From Dehalococcoidia bacterium (GTDB lineage Bacteria; Chloroflexota; Dehalococcoidia; GIF9; AB-539-J10): a DNA stretch of 37,645 bases. The translations under genes were made by a program, and so were the position numbers. Where the stretch lies: the NCBI GenBank assembly GCA_030615965.1, contig JAUWYE010000003.1, forward strand, positions 1-37,645, read 5' to 3'. The notes beneath the pieces are model-generated. The model had not been told where the DNA came from. It made no database searches and worked only from the letters and a program-made list of their open reading frames with translations. Below, in pieces: positions 8,423-15,449 of this stretch. Position 1 is the stretch's first letter; each line of letters starts with the position of its first letter.

Positions 8423-10006
8423 TTATCCCTTTAAGTGAAATATGGTTTCTGAATAAGCACCCTTATCTCTTTCAGTTCTGTTTAATACTGGTCGCTTGTG
8501 TCTATTCACAACCTGCATGTTTGCTTTTTCAGCTATCAACGGATACAGGTCATATTTGTCATTTGCCACGAGAAAAACATCATAGTCATTAGCCAAATAT
8601 TTTCTGCAATTGTTTAAGACCTCCGAAATTGCTCGGATATATGACTCCCGGGCGTCTGCTCCCTGCCCGCTTGAGAGTGGGCCGATTTCCAGTTGGTCTT
8701 TTCTTTCAAAGTGGAATAAGTCATATGCATACGCATGTTGGTCATGATAGTCTATTAAACCTACGTAAGGCGGACTCGAAAATATCCCCTTGATTCTTTG
8801 GTCTTTAATTAGCCGGGCAAGGAACTGGTCATTCTCTTCCAGTTCCTTCACTATGTTAATAGTCCTAGAATCTCCGGTTAAACAGACCTGGTGAGTATCC
8901 GTTCGCAACTTATCAAACTGGGCTAGTCTTTCTATCGTGTCCTTACTGTATCTTACCCACCAGCTCACAATCGAAAATAGAGGCTTACATATTTTCCCAT
9001 GTTTATGGCAATAGTAAGTAGATGTTACCGGATCTTTAAGTGTGGCTAGGTCGAAGTGTGTTGTTGCACGACACGAACGGATAGTCCGGCTAAGAACTAC
9101 GATCAATACGTTTCTAATATCTTGGTCGCTAATTTGTTCAAATAAACTTTTAACAAAGTCTATTTCGCGTCTTACGTGTTTCATGTACCATTTGTTTAAG
9201 AATGTCCCGTTATCTTCTAAGCTCAGATCAATATTATATTGGGCTACCAGAGCATCATATATTAGTTTAAAATCATTTTCCTTCTCTGTACCATATTCCT
9301 CTTCGTCGATATCTCCGGCTCTTACCCTTAATTTAAATTCAGGTGAAGGAAAATACCTGGTGTTATAATTTACCAAAGCTTCTTTTAAGGAGGATTCAAA
9401 TTTAACGGTATTGGAATTGGAAACAAACTCTCTTAACGTTGAAGTAACTCTGCGCACTTCACTAGATAAATCAACTGGGTTATATTTATTTGTCTTTACA
9501 TTGCTGATTAACGCGTTAAAACTTGAAACATCTATACCGATACCGTGCATTCCGAGTTCGTTTGCTTGTACCAGGGCAGTGCCGCTACCACAGAAGGGAT
9601 CCAGTATAGTATCACCTTTTTTGAAATAGACGTCTTTTTTGAAATCGTTAACGTGGTTATCTAGGAAGTATTCAACCAGTTGAGGGATAAACTTACCTTT
9701 ATAAGGGTGTAGCCTGTGAACATGTTTGGTTCTCTCAGATTCTTTAAGATGGTCAAATGACAAGCTCCAATTTAGATCGTCCCCAAGCTTCCTAACCCAT
9801 TCTGTTTCCTTTTTCCCATGGTATGACTCATAGTACTTAATTAAATCCTCTTTATTAATCCAGGTATTGCCATTCTCGGTAACTCTATTTATTCTGCCAT
9901 ACTGGATCAGGTACGAAATGTTGGATGTAGTGACATTTCTCCCTAGATATTCACTCGCCCACTTGCTGGCCTGCTTGATTGTCATTAAGTTCGACGCTTC
10001 TTCCAT
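8423..10006 (-). CDS. DNA methyltransferase (m4C/m6A type) with N-terminal helix-turn-helix
   Basis: A 527-residue protein, first gene of the leftward R-M operon. Residues 7-60 look like an excisionase/MerR-type DNA-binding helix-turn-helix (TIKQASKWASEYLG... then a Trp-Ile-Asn strand and KEDLIKYY). The methylase part has HPYKGKF at 100-106, LDPFCGSGT at 135-143 and SPPY at 411-414. SPPY is common in N4-cytosine enzymes, and the order with about 270 residues between motif I and SPPY implies an internal target-recognition domain. It would protect host DNA from the adjacent TdeIII-like nuclease. The N-terminal domain could also repress the operon's own promoter; this is inference. Confidence 0.85.
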   Translation of the reverse strand: MEEASNLMTIKQASKWASEYLGRNVTTSNISYLIQYGRINRVTENGNTWINKEDLIKYYESYHGKKETEWVRKLGDDLNWSLSFDHLKESERTKHVHRLHPYKGKFIPQLVEYFLDNHVNDFKKDVYFKKGDTILDPFCGSGTALVQANELGMHGIGIDVSSFNALISNVKTNKYNPVDLSSEVRRVTSTLREFVSNSNTVKFESSLKEALVNYNTRYFPSPEFKLRVRAGDIDEEEYGTEKENDFKLIYDALVAQYNIDLSLEDNGTFLNKWYMKHVRREIDFVKSLFEQISDQDIRNVLIVVLSRTIRSCRATTHFDLATLKDPVTSTYYCHKHGKICKPLFSIVSWWVRYSKDTIERLAQFDKLRTDTHQVCLTGDSRTINIVKELEENDQFLARLIKDQRIKGIFSSPPYVGLIDYHDQHAYAYDLFHFERKDQLEIGPLSSGQGADARESYIRAISEVLNNCRKYLANDYDVFLVANDKYDLYPLIAEKANMQVVNRHKRPVLNRTERDKGAYSETIFHLKG

Positions 10007-10300
10007 TGTATTTGTATTTTACTCGCATTAAGGGCAATACTCAAGATCTGATTAACCTAACAATAGCTCAAATTGTTACCTTAACTGCACTTCATAGCGT
10101 CCTGAGTGACGCGCCGGCTTATGGTTGCACAAAACTGACAATTGTTACCTCATTACTACATAGTGGACCTTGCTGGAACAATTCCCGAACTCTTGTTTGA
10201 GAAGAAACAGCTTATCCCGGCGTTACAAGGGCTACTTGCATCCTATCCAAGTGTCGTCAGGAAGCGGATTATGATAGAATTACACTGGGTTGCCTAATCA
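10007..10300. promoter_or_regulatory. Divergent promoter region with 11-base direct repeats
   Basis: This region separates the leftward R-M operon from a rightward gene. AATTGTTACCT occurs at 10071-10081 and again at 10140-10150. The first copy is the right arm of an AACAAT/ATTGTT inverted repeat, and the second overlaps the palindrome ACAATTGT. Repeated palindromic words upstream of the methyltransferase fit operator sites for a control protein. No separate C-protein gene is present. Confidence 0.4.
10139..10297 (+). pseudogene. Possible C-terminal gene remnant
   Basis: A frame of 52 codons ending at the TAA at 10295, with no ATG near its beginning. The translation (DLAGTIPELLFEKKQLIPALQGLLASYP and on to IELHWVA) is well-balanced and amphipathic, like the last helices of a real protein. 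It ends four bases before the next start codon. I do not recognise it. It may be the stump of a gene removed when the R-M operon arrived, or a chance frame. Confidence 0.3.
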
Positions 10301-11071
10301 GTGAGAAATAAGATGGCATATAAAGATCAACAGCCAACCTTAATGGGGTTTATGTGTTCGCCATTTGTGGACAAGATTACTAGGAAGCCACTATTTGGTA
10401 GCCCATATGCACGCGCGGTTGACATTCTTGGGGTTGAAGCACAACTCTATTCGATCGGGGCAGCACTGGGACATGCGCTACGGAATAAGCTAGATACCTT
10501 GGTGAAGTTGCTATTTGTTCCTGGCACAGAGAAGCAGAAAGTCAACGAGGTTCTACGATTATGCAAAAACGATGTTGAGAAAAACCTTGAAGAATTTAGA
10601 GATGAATTTGGACAACAACCTGATACATTTGATGACTTTGCTTTTTACAGAGGAATAGGACATGTACTTAAGGCTGAAGGCATCAGATTAAGTCCTCGAG
10701 AAGCTTTTGAAGCCTACCTTAGTGGAGATAAGAAAGTAAGGAGACTATTCGATACAAAGGTCAACACAGCAGGGATTGGACAAAGAATCATGGTCTTGCT
10801 ATTACAGGGCATACATTTTGGTAGCATTTTCTCAGAATTGACAGAGAAAATGTATCAGAATGCTTATAAGGATGATAAGAACTTCTGGGCTGGTAGGTGG
10901 GCACAAGGTTTAACCGTTCCCGAGGAGCTCAAAGTGAAAAGCCTTGAAGAAACAGAGAGGGCAGTTCTTCAAATTGTGGCGGTTTACGCTTCAAAGTACT
11001 ACCCGGAACTCATCGATCCTTTGGGCCTAATGGGTTTTCTGCAACCGAGTAAATCCCGAGAGCAGAAATAA
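10301..11071 (+). CDS. Hypothetical protein, possible defence partner
   Basis: A 256-residue protein with alternative starts: GTG at 10301 or ATG at 10313, four codons later. The sequence is mostly alpha-helical with Lys/Glu-rich segments, has no signal peptide or membrane helix, and shows no motif I can name. It is followed after 30 bases by a PD-(D/E)XK protein on the same strand, so the two may be co-transcribed. Its place between an R-M operon and a nuclease-like gene suggests a restriction or abortive-infection role, but the sequence itself gives no support for a specific function. Confidence 0.65.
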   Translation: MRNKMAYKDQQPTLMGFMCSPFVDKITRKPLFGSPYARAVDILGVEAQLYSIGAALGHALRNKLDTLVKLLFVPGTEKQKVNEVLRLCKNDVEKNLEEFRDEFGQQPDTFDDFAFYRGIGHVLKAEGIRLSPREAFEAYLSGDKKVRRLFDTKVNTAGIGQRIMVLLLQGIHFGSIFSELTEKMYQNAYKDDKNFWAGRWAQGLTVPEELKVKSLEETERAVLQIVAVYASKYYPELIDPLGLMGFLQPSKSREQK

Positions 11072-11101
11072 TGGAACTTTAAGCAGTGATATGGTGAACC
11101 C

Positions 11102-11629
11102 ATGAGCAATGAGAAGACAATAAAATCACATGAAAGGGACCTCTACGAGCCTATTAAGGACTATCTGGCAGAATCCTTTAGGCAGAAGTTCGGTAACTGC
11201 TATTTGGAAATTACCGCTGAAGGAGTCTTTAGTCATACGCTGAAAAGCGTTGTTCGCCATGACATCATCTTCTACTTCTTACGGAAGAAAGCACCTGATT
11301 TAGTCGGTTTTGTCGCCAGGAAACAATCAGGATGGGATGCTTCATTTGTGCCCAGTATCGTTCAGGACTACATCACGGTAGAGATTAAGAAAGATAAAAT
11401 AGAATTGAAAGATATTTATCAAGCGAAGATGTACGGAGACCTTTTTCAAGCAAAATACGCCTTACTGATTTCACCTGAGCGCATACCTGAGGAAATCAGG
11501 CGACTTGACCAGAACACTTATGTAACACGGCGTTATATGAGCGGCTGGTATGTCCATGTCGGACACTGGATTAGTACTGTAGATAGGATAGAACAGAATT
11601 GGCTTCCGCGTTCGCCGTTTCAGGATTGA
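11102..11629 (+). CDS. PD-(D/E)XK nuclease-superfamily protein
   Basis: A 175-residue protein. Glu11 or Glu16 lies in the first helix (SHERDLYEPIKDYL), Pro65-Asp66 opens a strand, Glu94-Ile-Lys96 sits in the next strand (YITVEIKK), and Gln107-x-x-x-Tyr111 follows in a helix. This is the full E...PD...ExK...QxxxY pattern of restriction-like and Cas4/RecB-like nuclease folds. The small size means little besides the core domain. No iron-sulfur cysteines are present. It probably works with the gene 30 bases upstream. Alternatively it could be a non-catalytic DUF of the same superfamily, but the key residues are all there. Confidence 0.7.
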   Translation: MSNEKTIKSHERDLYEPIKDYLAESFRQKFGNCYLEITAEGVFSHTLKSVVRHDIIFYFLRKKAPDLVGFVARKQSGWDASFVPSIVQDYITVEIKKDKIELKDIYQAKMYGDLFQAKYALLISPERIPEEIRRLDQNTYVTRRYMSGWYVHVGHWISTVDRIEQNWLPRSPFQD

Positions 11630-11829
11630 CCACCTATACTCACTAGCTATTCCGGATAGGCTTTACATCTACCGTTTACGTGGTTGCATGACAGAGCGCT
11701 TGTCTGTGGATGGGCTGTTACCATTGCACAAGAACTCATAATGTTTACCCCGTTCAGACAGGGGTCGCTAGGCATTTTCTGTCGCTTGGTGTATGATTAT
11801 CCTAAGTAAGTAATGCAAGGAAACAAAGA

Positions 11830-12513
11830 ATGCCCTGGCTCTCCATCAATTCGGTTCTTTTAAACTTTTTGATTTTTATTGGTGCATGTCTATCCGTAGC
11901 TGCGATTGTTTTCTTGGCACTAGCAGCAAAAAAACGAAATTGGGGGAATGCTGCTATGGTATCGGCCATGCTACTCATAGCAGTATTCGGCTGGATATTT
12001 AGTTTGCAGGAAGGCTATCTCTCCACACCAGCAGGTAATCCAGACCTCGAAATAATTGACCAAATTGAGACGACAGGTGGCGGAAGTTTATATCTTACAT
12101 GGGTGACGGTATTGAACCGTGGGACAGGAACTGCAAGGAACTGCGTTGTAGAGATCGAGCATCGTACCCCTGAGGAGAAAGAATATAAATACTTAGGTTA
12201 TGCATTGTTTCAGCGTGATAGATTTACACCTCATACTCAGTCGAAGTTTTGGCTTTTATTGGCAAGATCATATGATGAAGGCGCACACTGGGAAACATGG
12301 ATTATGCTAAGAGACATAAGAGATTATGCAGATCAAGAAAGCAACGTTGTCCATTACCGCGTCAGCGCCGGCGAGTACTATTTAAAGTTGACAACGATTG
12401 CTGAAAACGCGGAATCCTCTCCCCGCGAATTCAAATTGTATGTCTCACAAGATGGAACTAAACTACCAAAGCTAGAGGCTCTGTCTCAAAAAGAAGTTCA
12501 AGCTGAACACTAA
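11830..12513 (+). CDS. Membrane protein with two N-terminal helices and a soluble beta-rich domain
   Basis: A 227-residue protein. Residues 9-33 and 38-58 are strongly hydrophobic membrane helices separated by a short KKRN loop, so the remaining 165 residues probably sit on one side of the membrane. The soluble part alternates hydrophobic and polar residues with many aromatic residues, suggesting a beta-sandwich. I do not recognise the family. It stands alone between the restriction island and the catabolic region. Confidence 0.6.
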   Translation: MPWLSINSVLLNFLIFIGACLSVAAIVFLALAAKKRNWGNAAMVSAMLLIAVFGWIFSLQEGYLSTPAGNPDLEIIDQIETTGGGSLYLTWVTVLNRGTGTARNCVVEIEHRTPEEKEYKYLGYALFQRDRFTPHTQSKFWLLLARSYDEGAHWETWIMLRDIRDYADQESNVVHYRVSAGEYYLKLTTIAENAESSPREFKLYVSQDGTKLPKLEALSQKEVQAEH

Positions 12514-12709
12514 AACACCTTTGTTTTAACTTGATCGTACCTAAACAGCGACTGGATAACCTATATTAATAGCCAGAGAACTGGCTGAAACCATTGCGAG
12601 CGCTGTGGTACTCGTTGACAGGGCAATAAATATCAATTTCACAAAATAGCGATTTGGTTAACGAAATAGTGTTGCGTATTAGAGATCATCTATTAAGCTT
12701 CCGCCGTAC

Positions 12710-15121
12710 TCATGTCAGCTGGTGTTCCGTCCGCGCGATGATCTCATCTTGTACCGCTTTGCCCAGATTAACAAAGTAGGCACTGTAACCAGCTACCCTT
12801 ACAATTAGATCACGATGTCTTTCTGGATACTTTTGGGCGTTCAGTAGTGTGTCCTTATTGATAATATTAAATTGAACATGCTTTCCATCAAAGCTGAAGT
12901 AGGTCTTTATCAGGTCTGATAGTTTTTTCAGGTCTTCTGTGCTCTTTAAGGCCGATGGATGGAACTTCATGTTCAGCAATGTTGACTGGAAGGGCACCTG
13001 GTTTATTGTCATGGCACTTCTAATGAGCGCTGTAGGCCCATGAGTATCCCTACCTTGCGCCGCTGACATTGTTCCGTCAGCCAGAGTTTCACCGGCATAT
13101 CTACCGTCGGGCGTAGCACCGGTTAAGGCTCCACCCGGCACATGCGCCGTAATCGAGATGCCTGCCGGTTTCATTGTCCCCCCCCAAGCAGTAGCGAATG
13201 TAACTGCTGTATCAACCCAACACTGGTAGAGTTCTTTGGCTATCGAGTCAACATAGTAGTCACCATTTCCATATTTGGGTGCCGCCAGAAACAATTTTCG
13301 CATTTCTGTGTATCCATTCCCCTGCCAGTTTGCCTCAAGAGCCGCCTTTAATTCTTTCTTGGCGACTTTCTTTCCGTCAAAGACAAGCCTCTTCACTGCC
13401 GCCATTGAGTCAGCTACATTTATCATGCCAACAGGGTTCAGCATTGAGCCATTCTCAAACGGCATTGTGCGGTCAAGAGCATCTTTGCCTTCCTTTATCG
13501 CGTCAACCATCAGCGCAGAATGAAAAGCGTCAGGGAAGAGTTCAGTCTGCGCTCGTAAGAGAATGTTGTGCTCCTCTGCCGCCAAACCCATGAAATAGGC
13601 AAGCTGTTCCTTGAATGCTTTCATGAAGTCATCGAATGTCTCAAAGCTTTCAAAGTCTCCGGTTCTGGGACCGAGTTGCCTACCGGTCCGCGGTTCAACG
13701 CCGTTGTTCATGGTAATCTCAAAAACCAGCGGTACAATGAACATGCCAATGGCATTGATGCGTGATTTACCGGCTAGGTTAACATCAAGACACCCGGCTA
13801 ATGCGTAATCCCGCGCATCTCGAAGAGGCACACCATGGCTAACCAAGTACTCGATGTAGGACTTGTCCCCGACGAAGGCGGGCATACCAATCCCGGTCTT
13901 CACCACTTCGAGAGCTTTCAGCATTAGGGCTTCGGGTGTCCCCTCATGAACCCTCACCGTTATGGTGTGGTGAGGAGTCTGACAGTCCTTCGCCGCTTCC
14001 AGAATGAGGTAGGATAGCTCGTTGGTAGCGTCTTCACCATCAGGTGTTACACCACCAATAACCCAATTGTTCCACCTGGCCAATCCCGACCACTTCTGTC
14101 GCTGAATATTGCCGCCGCCGACAAAATTGTACTGCATAACCTTAATCCGAAGACATTCCAGCAATTCCAGCACTTCATCGTCGGTGATTCTACCCTCTTC
14201 TTTATCTTTCTTGTAGAACGGGTACATGTATTGGTCAAACCTGCCTCCTGGCGCTGTCCCCTGAGCAATCATCATCCAAGTAAACCAGAAAGCCTGCATC
14301 GCTTCATAAAAGGTTCTGGCCGGGTTACCCGGCACCCAGTGGCACGTTTCCGCTATCCGTTTTAACTCTTTCTTCCGTGTTAGGTCTTTTTCCTTGAAGG
14401 CCATTTCTGCTGCCACGTCAGCGAATCTGTTGGCAAGGCGAACAACAGCCTTATTGATTATGATTACTGACTTCAGAAAATCTGCCTTTTTTATCGCATC
14501 GGTGCTGGTATACCTTAAATTCTTTAACTCTTCCTCTGCGTCTTCTATTATCTTGTTAAGACCCTCATTGAGCACCTTGGCATAGTCCACAACAATGAGA
14601 CACTGGCCCAAGCCTAAACCCCAGCCAACCCCGGCTGCCCCAAACCCACGCCCTTCGTCTTTCTTTTTCCACGGTGGGCAAAGGATACCCGACTGAATGA
14701 ACGGCCACAACCTCTCATCATCGTAGAATTGTCCCTGTCTCTCTTCGAGGGTCCTACCTTTACCTCTCCAGTAGTCATCCATTGACCTTAACAAGGCTTC
14801 ATCTTCATCAGAAATTGTGAGTCCCTGTTTCTTGAGTTCCTCTAGATCTTCCTCAGGCCATGTTGGACCTAGGGAGCCAGCCTCAAGCCCCATTGGTTTA
14901 CTCGCCACGTTGCCAACAATGAGTTCACCATCTTCAATGATTATTGTTTTGTTATCCAAGTAGTGCGCAGTCGCTTTCGCCCTTCTTAGAATTGCCGGTT
15001 CACCCTCGGTCTGTCTATACGAATCCATAACTAGGCGAGCCTTCTCCACGCAAATCGGGTATTTCTCTAATCTAAGACTTTCTTTTAGTTTCTTTACTTT
15101 TTGGTTCACTGTTATCTCCAA
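12710..15121 (-). CDS. Glycyl radical enzyme, PFL/glycerol dehydratase-like family (paralogue 1)
   Basis: An 803-residue protein of the usual length for non-PFL glycyl radical enzymes. The radical-site motif RVAGYSAYF is near the C-terminus with Gly778 as the radical carrier. The thiyl-forming cysteine is Cys444 in AGCLDVN. Such enzymes generate a Cys radical that abstracts H from the substrate; known members eliminate water, trimethylamine or sulfite, decarboxylate arylacetates, or add to fumarate. Most eliminases have Cys-x-Glu; here it is Cys444-Leu-Asp446, so the base is one carbon shorter. No specific substrate can be assigned. It is divergently transcribed from a close paralogue, and the activase lies 10 kb away. 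It needs strict anoxia. Confidence 0.92.
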   Translation of the reverse strand: MEITVNQKVKKLKESLRLEKYPICVEKARLVMDSYRQTEGEPAILRRAKATAHYLDNKTIIIEDGELIVGNVASKPMGLEAGSLGPTWPEEDLEELKKQGLTISDEDEALLRSMDDYWRGKGRTLEERQGQFYDDERLWPFIQSGILCPPWKKKDEGRGFGAAGVGWGLGLGQCLIVVDYAKVLNEGLNKIIEDAEEELKNLRYTSTDAIKKADFLKSVIIINKAVVRLANRFADVAAEMAFKEKDLTRKKELKRIAETCHWVPGNPARTFYEAMQAFWFTWMMIAQGTAPGGRFDQYMYPFYKKDKEEGRITDDEVLELLECLRIKVMQYNFVGGGNIQRQKWSGLARWNNWVIGGVTPDGEDATNELSYLILEAAKDCQTPHHTITVRVHEGTPEALMLKALEVVKTGIGMPAFVGDKSYIEYLVSHGVPLRDARDYALAGCLDVNLAGKSRINAIGMFIVPLVFEITMNNGVEPRTGRQLGPRTGDFESFETFDDFMKAFKEQLAYFMGLAAEEHNILLRAQTELFPDAFHSALMVDAIKEGKDALDRTMPFENGSMLNPVGMINVADSMAAVKRLVFDGKKVAKKELKAALEANWQGNGYTEMRKLFLAAPKYGNGDYYVDSIAKELYQCWVDTAVTFATAWGGTMKPAGISITAHVPGGALTGATPDGRYAGETLADGTMSAAQGRDTHGPTALIRSAMTINQVPFQSTLLNMKFHPSALKSTEDLKKLSDLIKTYFSFDGKHVQFNIINKDTLLNAQKYPERHRDLIVRVAGYSAYFVNLGKAVQDEIIARTEHQLT
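13847..13945. repeat. Gene-conversion-like patch, copy A1 (paralogue 1)
   Basis: On the minus strand this 99-base patch matches 16608-16706 on the plus strand with only three mismatches. The flanking parts of the two genes are clearly more diverged. It encodes the region leading up to the active-site loop. Confidence 0.7.
14459..14557. repeat. Gene-conversion-like patch, copy B1 (paralogue 1)
   Basis: On the minus strand this 99-base patch matches 15996-16094 on the plus strand with a single mismatch. The protein just before it differs strongly between the paralogues. Confidence 0.7.
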
Positions 15122-15449
15122 ACTATAATCGCATTAGACTCTATGGTCACCCTACATTTACCCAGAGCACCTCATCTAGGTATGGATTGTCAAGAGGCTT
15201 TTAGCGCTTGACACGGTGGTGCAGAGTAGTTTTGTGCATTAATCAGAGGTGGTACATAGATTATCTCCTCAATAGTCTACTTCATATATTCCAGCGGGCA
15301 GATTACCGGCGAGCGGCCCTGATATATTATAACAATGTTAATATAATCAAACAATATATTACAACTCTTGTAATTGTTTTTACAAGTGGGTATAATACAA
15401 ACGGACGCGAGGCAAGGTATACTTGCATACTTTTGCTTCGGGGATAATT
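15122..15449. promoter_or_regulatory. Shared regulatory region between the divergent GRE genes
   Basis: No gene is supported in these 328 bases. Near the left gene is an inverted repeat TGTCAAG/CTTGACA (15188-15194 and 15207-15213). On the minus strand its left arm also forms a consensus TTGACA, but I find no good -10 at the right distance. Near the right gene lies the strong promoter described separately. Paired palindromes suggest regulated, perhaps opposed, expression of the two GREs. Confidence 0.5.
15367..15396 (+). promoter_or_regulatory. Promoter with overlapping palindromic operator, upstream of GRE 2
   Basis: A -35 box TTGTAA at 15368-15373 and a perfect -10 TATAAT at 15391-15396 are separated by 17 bases. 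A perfect inverted repeat CTTGTAA-N6-TTACAAG (15367-15373 and 15380-15386) covers the -35 and most of the spacer, where a bound repressor would block RNA polymerase. A MarR-type regulator encoded at 24252 is one candidate. Confidence 0.65.

Noticed and set aside
11687-11704. An 18-base exact match to 21268-21285 inside the MmgE/PrpD gene
   Set aside because: The match lies in different reading frames and no flanking similarity is visible, so chance or a very old trace is as likely as a real repeat.
15208-15447. A 79-residue frame in the divergent GRE intergenic region
   Set aside because: It runs through the promoter and palindrome and has no protein-like character.
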